From Chryseobacterium piperi (lineage in GTDB: Bacteria; Bacteroidota; Bacteroidia; Flavobacteriales; Weeksellaceae), in assembly GCF_002285635.2 (NCBI RefSeq), contig NZ_CP023049.2, forward strand, positions 3,348,001-3,412,000: 64,000 nt of DNA, written 5' to 3'. Under the pieces are notes generated by a model. The model made no database searches, was not told where the DNA came from, and saw only the letters and a list, made by a program, of their open reading frames with translations. Positions 51,417-60,066 of this stretch are shown here, in pieces. The translations under genes and the position numbers were made by a program. How positions within the stretch are numbered: the first letter of the stretch is position 1; each line of letters begins with the position of its first letter.

Positions 51417-51667
51417 TTAAAATTTTCCTGTTTTAATGAAAGATTCAGTGCCTGTTGTGTGCTTTCTTCAAAGACTAATTTGGAGTGATCTATTGGTTTA
51501 GGAAGTTCCGTTGTAATGGAAATAAACGGAACCAGGTAAGAGAATGCTAAAGAAAAAAGTAAGAAAAATCGGTTGAACCGGTACATTTTTTCTTTTTCTA
51601 AAAACAAATAGTACACTGTGATAAGTAATGAAGAACACAGAATTATTTTTAGGATAATAGAAAACAT
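51311..51667 (-). CDS. M56 peptidase sensor, N-terminal membrane part (frame-split)
   Basis: Seen: 118 aa with the membrane-spanning start of a BlaR1-like sensor: helix 1 (about 2-22, IILKIILCSSLLITVYYLFL), EKMYRFNRFFLLFSLAFSYLVPF (about 27-49), a periplasmic loop, and helix 3 (about 86-106, TVIWIVYGSITLAFLIKALI). The frame ends LKGLKGKK and stop, exactly where the next part would continue KKIDYQNYRI in the -1 frame. The minus-strand sequence there is GGAAAAAAATAG, a canonical A-AAA-AAA slippery heptamer. One more A, or a -1 slip, restores a protein of about 480 aa. Starts 2 nt after blaI. Confidence 0.78.
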   Translation of the reverse strand: MFSIILKIILCSSLLITVYYLFLEKEKMYRFNRFFLLFSLAFSYLVPFISITTELPKPIDHSKLVFEESTQQALNLSLKQENFNWATVIWIVYGSITLAFLIKALISMFQLKGLKGKK

Positions 51668-51669
51668 TT

Positions 51670-52041
51670 TTATTGTTTTATCTGTTGATCAATTATTTCG
51701 CGAAGTTCTTTCAGTTGCTTTTGAGACATTTTTGCATTGGATGTGAAGAACGAAGCAAATTGTGTCACTGAGCTATTAAAAAAACGGTCAATCATTGAAG
51801 TCATTTCTTCCTTGAAATAATCTCTCTTGGCTACTTTTGGGTAGTATTCACGGGAGTTTCCATAAAGTGTATAGCCTACCAGGTCTTTATTCTGCATTCT
51901 TTTAAGCAGGGTTGCTACGGTGGTAGCGGCTGGTTTGGGTTCCGGGTACAGGTCCAGAATGTCTTTCATGAAAACTTTTTCTTTATCCCAAAGAATTTCC
52001 ATAAGGTCTTTTTCAGAATCTGTTAATTTTATTTCTTTCAT
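51670..52041 (-). CDS. BlaI/MecI-family transcriptional repressor
   Basis: Winged-helix repressor that leaves DNA when cleaved by, or signalled from, its M56 partner. Seen: 123 aa. The HTH region LTDSEKDLMEILWDKEKVFMKDILDLY (in pieces, about 6-32) is followed by the recognition helix KPAATTVATLLKRMQNKDLVGY (about 36-57) and the wing GNSREYYPKVAK. The C-terminal dimerisation helices follow (about 75-123). The M56 gene starts 2 nt downstream. A perfect palindrome with TACA/TGTA halves lies upstream, as expected for autoregulation. Confidence 0.93.
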   Translation of the reverse strand: MKEIKLTDSEKDLMEILWDKEKVFMKDILDLYPEPKPAATTVATLLKRMQNKDLVGYTLYGNSREYYPKVAKRDYFKEEMTSMIDRFFNSSVTQFASFFTSNAKMSQKQLKELREIIDQQIKQ

Positions 52042-52062
52042 GTTCTACTGATTAATATCTTG

Positions 52063-52078
52063 TTCTACAAATGTAGAA
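52063..52078 (-). promoter_or_regulatory. BlaI operator overlapping the blaI -7 box
   Basis: TTCTACAAATGTAGAA is a perfect palindrome with the TACA...TGTA core of BlaI/MecI sites. Read on the minus strand it contains TACATTTG (52075-52068), an exact TAnnTTTG -7 box, so a bound repressor would block RNA polymerase directly. A second TTCTAC half-site lies at 52043-52048. Confidence 0.7.
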
Positions 52079-52148
52079 TAAAAATTTTAACCAACAAATT
52101 TTTATGGCATTATTTTTCCATTCTTCTTTAATCACTAATCACAATACT

Positions 52149-53366
52149 ATGAAATTCAATAACTTTTATGTATCCATTCTGAGTTTTTCTCTCATTCTTA
52201 CTGCGTGTCAAAAGAATAATGCCAATGCTCAGCAAACAGGCAATGATGGCAGTGTGGAGACCGGAAAACCTAATACTAATTATAAGCCAGCCTTTGAAGG
52301 GCAAACCCGTATAAAGGCTGTAAAAACTACAACACCTTACAATGTTGAGGTCTTGAATAAAGACCTGGGACGGCCTTGGGGCATTATTAATTTACCCGAT
52401 GGAAGATTTTTAATTACAGAAAAATCTGGTTTTATGAATGTTGTTTCACAAGATGGCAAGCAGGTGTCTAAAATTTCAGGATTTCCAAAAGTAGACTCAA
52501 AGGGTCAGGGAGGAATGCTTGATGTAGCACTCGATCCTGATTTTAAAAATAATAATATGATCTATTTTAGTTTTTCGGAGCCATTTGGAAAAGGAAACCT
52601 GACCTCAGTGGCTAAAGGGAAACTTTCAGGGGATTTAAAAACGATAACCGATGTAAAGATAATTTTCCGTGCAGAACCTTCTTATGATGGTGATAAACAT
52701 TATGGAAGTCGATTGGCTTTTGATAAAGATGGAAATCTATTCGTCAGTACAGGAGAGAGATCGGATAAAGAAACAAGGGTATATGCTCAGAAAACAGATA
52801 ATTACCTGGGTAAAATTCTTAAAATCACAAAAGATGGTAAGCCGGCTCCCGGAAATCCGTTTATTGGAAAGGCTGGATATAAGCCTGAAATATATGCTTA
52901 TGGAGTAAGAAACCCTCAGGGAATGGCTATTGATCCTAATGGCAATCTTTGGGATGTGGAGATGGGTCCAAGAGGAGGGGATGAGATTAATTTTATTCAG
53001 CCGGGTAAAAATTATGGTTGGGGAGATGTTACTTACGGGATTGAATATTCAGGACAAAAAGTAGGGCAGGGAATTACTCAAAAAGAGGGTACGGAACAGC
53101 CTGTGTATTATTGGGATCCAGTTATTTCTCCAAGTGGGGTGACGTTCTATACCGGAAATATGGATGAATGGAAAGGAAATTTGATTATAGGATGCCTAAG
53201 TGGCGAACATATTAACAGGGTTGTAATGAAGGATAATAAAGTCGTAGGAGAAGAACGCCTGTTAGCAGATCAGAAAGAAAGGTTCAGGGATGTTCTTGAT
53301 GGAATGGACGGAAACCTTTATGCAGTCACAGATAGTGGCAAACTGTATAAAATTTCTAAAAAATAA
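52149..53366 (+). CDS. PQQ-dependent aldose sugar dehydrogenase (YliI-like) lipoprotein
   Basis: Glucose/sorbosone dehydrogenase-family beta-propeller, oxidising sugars in the periplasm with PQQ. Seen: 405 aa from ATG 52149 with a lipoprotein signal (MKFNNFYVSILSFSLILTAC, Cys at 20). The propeller begins GRPWGIINLPDGRFLITEK, then GQGGMLDVALDPDF, HYGSRLAFDKDGNLFVSTGE (catalytic His type), GVRNPQGMAIDPNGNLWDVEMGPRGGDEIN (substrate/PQQ arginine) and NYGWGDVTYGIEYSG. The in-frame ATG at 52104 would destroy the signal peptide and is rejected. Diverges from blaI. The fourth TonB receptor follows, convergent. Confidence 0.9.
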   Translation: MKFNNFYVSILSFSLILTACQKNNANAQQTGNDGSVETGKPNTNYKPAFEGQTRIKAVKTTTPYNVEVLNKDLGRPWGIINLPDGRFLITEKSGFMNVVSQDGKQVSKISGFPKVDSKGQGGMLDVALDPDFKNNNMIYFSFSEPFGKGNLTSVAKGKLSGDLKTITDVKIIFRAEPSYDGDKHYGSRLAFDKDGNLFVSTGERSDKETRVYAQKTDNYLGKILKITKDGKPAPGNPFIGKAGYKPEIYAYGVRNPQGMAIDPNGNLWDVEMGPRGGDEINFIQPGKNYGWGDVTYGIEYSGQKVGQGITQKEGTEQPVYYWDPVISPSGVTFYTGNMDEWKGNLIIGCLSGEHINRVVMKDNKVVGEERLLADQKERFRDVLDGMDGNLYAVTDSGKLYKISKK

Positions 53367-53368
53367 AT

Positions 53369-53404
53369 AAAGAAGGCTTCTGAAATTTTCGGAAGCCTTC
53401 TTTT
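53369..53404. terminator. Bidirectional terminator after the dehydrogenase
   Basis: AAAGAAGGCTTC pairs with GAAGCCTTCTTTT (about 53369-53404); serves the plus-strand dehydrogenase and the minus-strand receptor. Confidence 0.82.
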
Positions 53405-53409
53405 ATCTG

Positions 53410-55863
53410 TTAAAATCTGAAGTTGAACCTGGCGAAAGCTTGTCTTCCTGCAAAGCCCATTTGTACCGGATCGAAAATTCCTCCGGATTCTGTGTTTCCA
53501 TCAGAAACAGCAGCGGTTTGTAGTGTTGGGTATCTGTTAAAGAGGTTTTTGCTGCCTATTGTTAAGCTGACGCTTTTTGAGAAATCATAACCGAAAGATA
53601 AATCGGTGGTTACTCTTGCGTTATAGGTTTGATAATCAGTAGGTCCATTATATCCAATCAGAGTAACCTTATCAAATCTCACCAGCTGTACATTAGCATT
53701 GAACCTTGAAAGTCTGTAGTTCAAGCTTAAATTGATTTTTGTCTTAGGGGCTGATGCTAAAATAAATGCACGCTCTCTTGCGCTTAAGTAAATATCTTCT
53801 TTGCCCTTTAGTTGATCTGAAGCATTAACGGAAGTGATTTCCATTTCATTATAGTTTCCGGCTAAGGTGGCTGTTAATTTACCACTGCCAATAGTTTCGT
53901 TGTAGCTTAATATTACATCTACTCCTTTTGTTCTCGTATCTATGGCATTAGAAAAGAACTGTGCCTGATCGATATAGGGGTATCTTTCCTGGGCTTCCAA
54001 AGGTAAGTCTTCTCTCGAAAAGTTTCCGGTTAATACAATTCTGTTTTTTACATTGATATAGTATCCATCGACTGTTGCGGTGAATTTTCCGGTATTAAAA
54101 GTAAACCCGACACTTCCGTTTAGTGAAGTTTCCTCCTTCAATTGCGAAATACCTGCAAGCTTGGCAAGGTCACTGTCGTTTGAGGCTAATTGAATCGTTA
54201 CCAGATTGCCTCCCTGGAAATTAGTGAATTGTAAGGCGTAATATTTTTGGGCTAAGGAAGGGGCTCTGAAACCTGTAGAAACAGAACCTCGCAAGGCGAA
54301 TTGAGGCGTGATGGCATATCTTGTTGCGAATTTTCCGTTAATAGTGCTGCCGAAATCACTGTAGTTTTCAAACCTTCCTGCAAGACTTATCATCCATTTT
54401 TTAGTGATATCCAGCTCGGTATCCACATAAGCAGCAAAATTGTTTCTGCTTTTATTCAGATTGATAGAATATCCGGGAAACCCTTGTGAGCCGCCTGGCC
54501 GGTAGCGGACGGGATCAGATCCCGGGACAGCCACCAATAGATTTTTTGGTGTATCAGGAGTTACAACATTTCCGTTGATGTCATACATGGCGTAAGATGC
54601 TTCTTGTCCTCTAATGATGTCAAATTTCTCATACCTGAATTCAGACCCGAAGGCAATATTTAAACCTTCTAATACATCAAATTGTTTGGTAGCATTAAAA
54701 CCTGTGGTGTTTTGCAGAAGAGAATGGCCTCCGGCATTAAAGCTGGTGGGAGATCTTACCCCCAAAGTGGCATTGATGGTATTATCGATTTGATAGGTGA
54801 ATCTATTGCTTCCAAAAGCATTATAAAAATCAACATCCCATCCTGCTACTTTGAATTTTAATCCATTATCAAACGTAAAATCCGTAATGTTGGTATTCTG
54901 GATAGGATTGAAACCGTTAGGGTATACTTCCGGAACGTTTCCATCTGCATCGGCTTGCCTGGTCCATGCATTAGCATTGGTACTTCTTTGGGAAAATCCA
55001 GGATGTGAGTAGAATTTTAAATTATCAGATAAGGGAACTTCAATATTTCCAAAGAAATAAACATTTTGCGATTTTGCATCACCAAAGCGTTGCCTTGGAG
55101 CTTCATTTGGAGCTTTATAAATTTCTGGATTTGCATTCCTGATGGAAAAGTCCTTATTCACAAATTCGGCTGTAAAGTTGGCAAAACCTCCCTGAGATCC
55201 GATTTTTGTTCCGTAATTACCATTGAAATTAAAAGTCATCCCATCCACCTTATGATCGGATACAACATCATTGTTGCCAGGGCTTTTAAATAGATTCATG
55301 CCGTAAAAAGCATTGCCTTCAAATCCTTTATCCCGGTCATTTAAGATAACGTTGATAACACCCGCAATGGCATCAGAGCCATATTGAGCGGCGGCTCCGT
55401 CCCGAAGTACTTCTATTCTTTTGATGGCTCCAATCGGAATGGTGTTCATATCATATCCTGTATTTCCTCTTCCTTTTGTACCGAAAAGATTAACAAGTGA
55501 AGATTGGTGATATCGCTTGCCATTCAGTAAAAGTAAAGTCTGATCCGGACCAAGCCCCCTTAAAGTGGCGGGGTCTACCGCATCAGCTCCATCAGAGCCG
55601 GATTGTTTGTTGGAATTGAATGAAGGTGCTGCAAACTGTAAAAGCTGATTGACTTCTATTTGCCCGGTTGATTGGCTTACCTGTTTAATATCAATAACAT
55701 CTATAGGTACCGGAGTGTTAACAACAGTTCTTTTTTTGTTCCTGCTTCCTGTAATTGCAATTTCTTCAATTTTAGCTTCCTTAGAAATGGTGTCGCTGAC
55801 CTGCTGCGAATATAATGCTGCAGTGGTGCCAAGAAACAGGGCACTTAAGTATTTAATTTTCAT
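53410..55863 (-). CDS. TonB-dependent receptor (large, BtuB/CirA-like plug)
   Basis: Outer-membrane receptor, ligand unknown. Seen: 817 aa from ATG 55863 with a signal peptide (MKIKYLSALFLGTTAALYSQ), TonB-box-like KIEEIAITGSRNKKRTV, and a plug (about 45-170) with VNQLLQFAAPSFNSNKQ, ATLRGLGPDQTLLLLNGKRYH and IKRIEVLRDGAAAQYGSDAIAGVINVIL. A long barrel ends GFAGRQAFARFNFRF. The plug style (VDPATLRGLGPDQTLVLLNG) is that of receptors for organic ligands in many Gram-negatives rather than the siderophore group at 21-29 kb. An open frame to 55872 starts with TTG and is not preferred. Genes on both sides are convergent or distant, so it is probably monocistronic. Confidence 0.9.
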   Translation of the reverse strand: MKIKYLSALFLGTTAALYSQQVSDTISKEAKIEEIAITGSRNKKRTVVNTPVPIDVIDIKQVSQSTGQIEVNQLLQFAAPSFNSNKQSGSDGADAVDPATLRGLGPDQTLLLLNGKRYHQSSLVNLFGTKGRGNTGYDMNTIPIGAIKRIEVLRDGAAAQYGSDAIAGVINVILNDRDKGFEGNAFYGMNLFKSPGNNDVVSDHKVDGMTFNFNGNYGTKIGSQGGFANFTAEFVNKDFSIRNANPEIYKAPNEAPRQRFGDAKSQNVYFFGNIEVPLSDNLKFYSHPGFSQRSTNANAWTRQADADGNVPEVYPNGFNPIQNTNITDFTFDNGLKFKVAGWDVDFYNAFGSNRFTYQIDNTINATLGVRSPTSFNAGGHSLLQNTTGFNATKQFDVLEGLNIAFGSEFRYEKFDIIRGQEASYAMYDINGNVVTPDTPKNLLVAVPGSDPVRYRPGGSQGFPGYSINLNKSRNNFAAYVDTELDITKKWMISLAGRFENYSDFGSTINGKFATRYAITPQFALRGSVSTGFRAPSLAQKYYALQFTNFQGGNLVTIQLASNDSDLAKLAGISQLKEETSLNGSVGFTFNTGKFTATVDGYYINVKNRIVLTGNFSREDLPLEAQERYPYIDQAQFFSNAIDTRTKGVDVILSYNETIGSGKLTATLAGNYNEMEITSVNASDQLKGKEDIYLSARERAFILASAPKTKINLSLNYRLSRFNANVQLVRFDKVTLIGYNGPTDYQTYNARVTTDLSFGYDFSKSVSLTIGSKNLFNRYPTLQTAAVSDGNTESGGIFDPVQMGFAGRQAFARFNFRF

Positions 55864-55895
55864 ATGTATCAAGTTTCTGTGATTGGTAATTTCAT

Positions 55896-55903
55896 CAAAA
55901 GTA
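55896..55903 (-). promoter_or_regulatory. -7 box of the fourth TonB receptor
   Basis: Minus strand TACTTTTG, exact TAnnTTTG match, 32 nt before the ATG at 55863. Between here and the terminator at 56089 the sequence is AT-rich and shows no gene. Confidence 0.5.
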
Positions 55904-56088
55904 TTGAGTTTTGATTTTAAATCATCAGTAAAAATTGCGATTGTTTGAAAATTATAATGTAAAAATGATGTAATGCATAAATTAGTGAAAAATATTAATT
56001 GAATACTTAAAATTAGTTAAAACTCAATAGTTGTATTGTGGTTTAGTGTTTTTTTTCAATTAAAATTAATTTTATTCACAAGTGTAAA

Positions 56089-56118
56089 TAAAAAACCGAG
56101 ATGATCATCTCGGTTTTA
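56089..56118 (-). terminator. Terminator of tryptophanase
   Basis: Perfect 26-nt palindrome AAAACCGAGATGA/TCATCTCGGTTTT (56092-56117) immediately after the tnaA stop, followed by a T-run on the minus strand. Confidence 0.82.
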
Positions 56119-56121
56119 ATT

Positions 56122-57498
56122 TTATGCTTCTTCCAATTGTACGGTAAAATGTCTCAGGAGATCGGGCTCCCATGTAATTTTGTACCCTTTGGCAATTTCA
56201 TCACGTCTTTCATAAACATTCTTTATGGCAGCAGCGATATAATCCATATGGTTATTGGTGTAGGTTCTTCTTGGGATAGCCAGGCGGACCAACTCTAATT
56301 TTGGATAACGATTTTGCCTGGTTTCCGGATCCCGGTCAGCCAGTAACGTTCCGATTTCAACAGTTCTGATACCTGCCTCTTTATAAATTTCAAGCCCTAA
56401 GGTCTGTGCCGGATATTCTTCACGAGCCACTTTAGGAAGAAAGTTTAAAGAATCAATAAAAACAGCATGACCTCCAATTGGTTTCTGAACAGGAATTCCG
56501 TATTCTATCAGCTTGTTTCCAAGGTATTCTACCTGTGAAATCCTACTTTCCAAATAAGCAAATTCTGTTGCTTCATCAAGTCCTACTGCTAATGCGGCCA
56601 TATCTCTTCCGGCCATACCTCCATAAGTAATGAATCCTTCGTAGATAATCGTGAAGTTGGATGCTTTTCTGAAAATCTCCTCGCTGTTTAAAGCAATAAA
56701 TCCTCCGATATTCACCAGCCCGTCCTTTTTGGAGCTCATGGTCATACCATCTCCGTAAGAGAAAATCTCTTTACAGATTTCTTTGATGCTTCTGTTTTCC
56801 TGTCCCTTTTCTCTCTTTTTAATAAAATATGCATTTTCAGCAAACCTTGCAGAATCAAAGAAAACAGGAATTCCATATTGATTGGAAAGTGCTCTTACTG
56901 CTTTCATGTTTTCAAGAGAAACAGGTTGCCCTCCTGAAGAGTTACAGGTAATGGTAATTAAACAGAAGGGTATTTTTTCTTTAGGATGGCTTTTATAGAC
57001 CTCTTCAAGTTTTTTAAGGTCAATATTTCCTTTGAACGGATGAAGATCATTGATGTCAAAAGCTTCATCTACAGTACAGTCAATAGCATGTGCTTTTCTG
57101 AACTCAATGTGTCCTTTTGTGGTGTCGAAATGTGAATTTCCGGGAACGACATCGCCGTCTTTTACAAGTACGGAAAACAAAACGTTTTCAGCAGCTCTTC
57201 CCTGGTGAGTAGGTAGGAGATAAGTAAATCCTGTAATATTTTTTACAGCGGTATGCAGCTGATCAAATGATCGGGAACCGGCATAGCTTTCATCTCCGGT
57301 CATCAATGCGCCCCACTGTCTGTCAGACATTGCTCCTGTTCCTGAGTCGGTAAGCAGGTCGATAAAAACCTGTGAAGATTTTAAATTAAATAAATTATAG
57401 TTCGCATCCTTAAGCCATTGCTCTCTTTCTTCTCTTGTTGACTGGCGAATTTCTTCAACCATTTTAATGCGGAAAGGTTCCGCGTACGGTAAATTCAT
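56122..57498 (-). CDS. tnaA: Tryptophanase (L-tryptophan indole-lyase)
   Basis: PLP enzyme splitting L-Trp into indole, pyruvate and ammonia. Seen: 458 aa. LLTDSGTGAMSDRQW (about 48-62) and PTHQGRAAENVLF (about 96-108) precede the PLP Lys in MSSKKDGLVNIGG (about 256-268). The specificity positions point to tryptophanase rather than tyrosine phenol-lyase: FDTTKGH (Asp, not Thr), GIRTVEIG (Val, not the Arg-containing SMERG), and LRHFTVQL (His, not Phe) at the end. Other stretches (PYAEPFRIK, FSYGDGMTMS) look more like the phenol-lyase branch, as in other Bacteroidetes tryptophanases such as that of Porphyromonas. No tnaB permease or TnaC leader seen. Confidence 0.92.
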   Translation of the reverse strand: MNLPYAEPFRIKMVEEIRQSTREEREQWLKDANYNLFNLKSSQVFIDLLTDSGTGAMSDRQWGALMTGDESYAGSRSFDQLHTAVKNITGFTYLLPTHQGRAAENVLFSVLVKDGDVVPGNSHFDTTKGHIEFRKAHAIDCTVDEAFDINDLHPFKGNIDLKKLEEVYKSHPKEKIPFCLITITCNSSGGQPVSLENMKAVRALSNQYGIPVFFDSARFAENAYFIKKREKGQENRSIKEICKEIFSYGDGMTMSSKKDGLVNIGGFIALNSEEIFRKASNFTIIYEGFITYGGMAGRDMAALAVGLDEATEFAYLESRISQVEYLGNKLIEYGIPVQKPIGGHAVFIDSLNFLPKVAREEYPAQTLGLEIYKEAGIRTVEIGTLLADRDPETRQNRYPKLELVRLAIPRRTYTNNHMDYIAAAIKNVYERRDEIAKGYKITWEPDLLRHFTVQLEEA

Positions 57499-57584
57499 GA
57501 GTTATATTTATTAGATTGTTTGTAAGAAAATTTTTTTGAAATTAAATTTCAATTCATCAAGTATATTTAAATAAGTAGTAGAAT

Positions 57585-58202
57585 CTACTCAGGAGCTTTA
57601 AATATATTGTCGTCAGAGTGGAAGCCTGCTACACCACCGCTTACAGCAAATTTCATTGCAGAAGCAGCGGTCATTCCCACTACAGGTTTGATGTTTTTTT
57701 CTTCTGTAACAATTACCCATCCGGAAATAGCGTACGAATGCGGGAGGTAAACAGCTACGCAGTTATCCTTCTCCACGTCGGACATTTCTCTCTGGGTTAA
57801 AAAACCAATTCTCCAGATTTCCGGATTGGCGTTTGTTTTTACCCAGACAGGATCATTGAATTTTTTCTTATCTCCTACAAATGAAGACATGACGTCTTTG
57901 GTAGGAGTGTAAATATGTTTTACTCCGGGTGTTTTCTCTAATAGACTGTCCATCGTGTCGAAAAAGAATTTCCCTACAACAAATTTGTTTCCCAGATACC
58001 CTAAAAGGGCAGTAATTAAAATAGTCGATACAAAAACCAATCCCGGAATTTCTCTGGCAACTGAAGGAATGATATTATCTATAGAAGAAACGATATACCA
58101 TATTACAAAAATTGTAAGTCCGATAGGGCCGATAATTACCAATCCCTGAAAGAAATTTTTCAGGAAGAAATTCGCAATGTTTTCGAAAGACAGTTTTTTC
58201 AA
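57585..58202 (-). CDS. DUF502 membrane protein
   Basis: Inner-membrane protein of unknown function. Seen: 205 aa starting at TTG 58202 (no nearby ATG fits). FFLKNFFQGLVIIGPIGLTIFVIWYIV holds the first helix (about 16-38), the second helix lies at about 50-70, and the family motif GVKHIYTPTKDVMSSF (about 93-108) follows. A soluble domain then has GFLTQRE, VYLPHSYAISGWVIV and MTAASAMKFAVSGGV. The P-x-P-G-x-x-x-I-Y pattern is typical of DUF502. Follows miaE with 27 nt between, so likely cotranscribed. Confidence 0.88.
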   Translation of the reverse strand: MKKLSFENIANFFLKNFFQGLVIIGPIGLTIFVIWYIVSSIDNIIPSVAREIPGLVFVSTILITALLGYLGNKFVVGKFFFDTMDSLLEKTPGVKHIYTPTKDVMSSFVGDKKKFNDPVWVKTNANPEIWRIGFLTQREMSDVEKDNCVAVYLPHSYAISGWVIVTEEKNIKPVVGMTAASAMKFAVSGGVAGFHSDDNIFKAPE

Positions 58203-58229
58203 GGGAGGATGTGTTTTGTTGCTGATGGT

Positions 58230-58808
58230 TTAACCGTGTATTGTTTCTTTATTTCCGTAAGACTTGATGATATTGGCTTCATAGCTCAGCCATTCTTCCC
58301 AACGTTTATTAACCTTTTCAGGATCTCCAAGCTGTCTTGCAAAGCCTATAAATGTTGTATAATGGTTGGCTTCAGAAATCATGAGTTCTTTGTAAAATAC
58401 TTTTAGTTCTTCATCTTTAATATTTTCGGTAAGCACTTTAAACCGTTCACAACTTCTTGCTTCAATCATTGCTGCAAAAAGCATTTTATCTACAACAAGA
58501 TCTTCTCTGCTCCCCTGAATGATAAATTTAGCGAGCTCATTAACATAATCATCTTTTCGGGCTCTTCCGAAAGTATATCCTCTTCTTTTTATAATCTCAT
58601 GAACCTGATTGAAATGGTCAAGCTCTTCCTGCGCAATAGCGAGAAGTTCGGTAACGATTTCAGCATATTCCGGAAGCATTGTGATCAGAGAAATGGCATT
58701 AGTAGCTGCTTTCTGCTCACACCATGCATGGTCCGTTAAAATTTCTTCAATGTTTCCTTCTGCAATATTTGCCCACCTTGGATCGGTAGGAAGTTTCAAC
58801 TTAAACAT
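58230..58808 (-). CDS. miaE: tRNA-(ms2io6A)-hydroxylase MiaE
   Basis: Diiron hydroxylase modifying the isopentenyl group on tRNA position 37. Seen: 192 aa of all-helical ferritin-like type. Iron ligands are expected from IEEILTDHAWCEQKAA (first Glu helix), AIAQEELDHFNQV (E-x-x-H type, about 56-68), IEARSCERFKVL (about 115-126) and ISEANHYTTF (about 144-153). These paired E and E-x-x-H motifs match MiaE. Downstream is DUF502; upstream is an acyltransferase with a 63-nt gap. Confidence 0.92.
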   Translation of the reverse strand: MFKLKLPTDPRWANIAEGNIEEILTDHAWCEQKAATNAISLITMLPEYAEIVTELLAIAQEELDHFNQVHEIIKRRGYTFGRARKDDYVNELAKFIIQGSREDLVVDKMLFAAMIEARSCERFKVLTENIKDEELKVFYKELMISEANHYTTFIGFARQLGDPEKVNKRWEEWLSYEANIIKSYGNKETIHG

Positions 58809-58871
58809 GATATAAACTTTTTGTAAATTTAAAATAAATTGCGATAAGAAATCCTGTTTTATTCCAGTTAT

Positions 58872-59960
58872 TTACGAAGCTGTCTTTCTTCGTAAAAATT
58901 CCAGAACATTCCACCCCAGACGGTCTGTTTTCTTTAATACTTCTGCAATGATAATTGCTAGAATAATATTAATACAATAGATCAGAATCATTAAAACCCA
59001 CCATGGCATCTTTTCATTCAGCGAAACGACAATGAAATAAACAAGTGATGAACTTATTCCCTGGGCAAAATAAAAAAAGATCGCATTTCTGCCAATATAA
59101 GTAATGAGATTTTCCCGGGTGATTTTTAATCTGTTATAGAATACGAATAGCGTAACCAGTGAAAACAGAGTCCATATAATGTATGGAATTTTTGGAGGGA
59201 ATTTGTTTTTATTGATTTTGTAGAATATTTCATTTCCATAATACCAGAACATCCACATCAGCAGACCTGCTACAATAGTATAAAGAACAGGAATTATTTT
59301 GGTTGGAATTTTCTTGCCTCTCATTCTGTTGGCGATTAAGAAAATAGCAAGATAAAATGCTACATAACCTACCTGTCCTGTCGGGTATAGCCCGGGGAAA
59401 ATGTTAAAGATCAGTGTTAAAGCAATGCATAATCCGATAAACCAATTGATGTGTCTTGGGAAAAAACGTAAGATTAAAACTCCGAAAACAGTCAAAATGA
59501 AATACACCTTTAAATACCAGAAGCTTCCCATAACGACGGGAAATGTATCTGCATTAGTGTATTGATGTAAATACCAGTTGCCGAGATTCTGCCACTGAGG
59601 TTCTGTTGAAATGCTTGTTGCTGCATATTTTGAACCGAATGTTGAATAAAAATTTTGCAGCCATTCAAGAGAGAAGAAACTTAATCCGAAAATTTTAAAA
59701 AAGTAATCCAGGAAAAACAGGAGTGTTACAAAAATCATGTAGGTAATTTGCAGTTTCAGCAGCCTGTAGAATGTTTTTTCAATATTAGACCCGGAAGTAA
59801 TTCCGCTTAAAGCATAAAATAAAGCAACATCGAAAACCAGAGAAAATACCCTGACTTCTGTAGGAATGTAAAATTGCCCCGACCAAAAAGCGGTATGGAT
59901 GAATATAATGGAGAGTGTTGCCAGCCCTTTTGCAAAATCAATATAGAGGTCCCTGTTCAT
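58872..59960 (-). CDS. Acyltransferase family 3 membrane protein
   Basis: Polytopic inner-membrane acyltransferase, likely O-acetylating a surface glycan or similar. Seen: 362 aa with about ten hydrophobic helices. It starts RDLYIDFAKGLATLSIIFIHTAF: the D-x-x-K-G and the conserved His in helix 1 (about residue 22) are the acyltransferase_3 hallmarks. The F-Y-A-L-S-G motif is at about 48-53, and SFWYLKVYFIL (about 146-156) is the conserved W-Y-L element. It ends with a basic tail RRKTAS. Stands alone between miaE and the metalloprotease. Acceptor unknown. Confidence 0.85.
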   Translation of the reverse strand: MNRDLYIDFAKGLATLSIIFIHTAFWSGQFYIPTEVRVFSLVFDVALFYALSGITSGSNIEKTFYRLLKLQITYMIFVTLLFFLDYFFKIFGLSFFSLEWLQNFYSTFGSKYAATSISTEPQWQNLGNWYLHQYTNADTFPVVMGSFWYLKVYFILTVFGVLILRFFPRHINWFIGLCIALTLIFNIFPGLYPTGQVGYVAFYLAIFLIANRMRGKKIPTKIIPVLYTIVAGLLMWMFWYYGNEIFYKINKNKFPPKIPYIIWTLFSLVTLFVFYNRLKITRENLITYIGRNAIFFYFAQGISSSLVYFIVVSLNEKMPWWVLMILIYCINIILAIIIAEVLKKTDRLGWNVLEFLRRKTAS

Positions 59961-60012
59961 TATGAATGATTGATAAAAGTCAAAAGTAAATAATTAATTC
60001 CTTGAAATAAAC

Positions 60013-60042
60013 AAAAAAAGAGGCAAACAGTGTTTACCTCTT
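60013..60042 (-). terminator. Terminator of the metalloprotease gene
   Basis: Minus strand GAGGTAAACA pairs with TGTTTGCCTC (one mismatch pair) and is followed by T7, 25 nt after the stop at 60067. Confidence 0.75.
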
Positions 60043-60066
60043 CTCTAAATATGTAAAAAATGAATG

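Noticed and set aside
56122..57498. Annotation as tyrosine phenol-lyase
   Set aside because: The three diagnostic positions read as in tryptophanase (Asp in FDTTKGH, Val in TVEIG, His in LRHFT).
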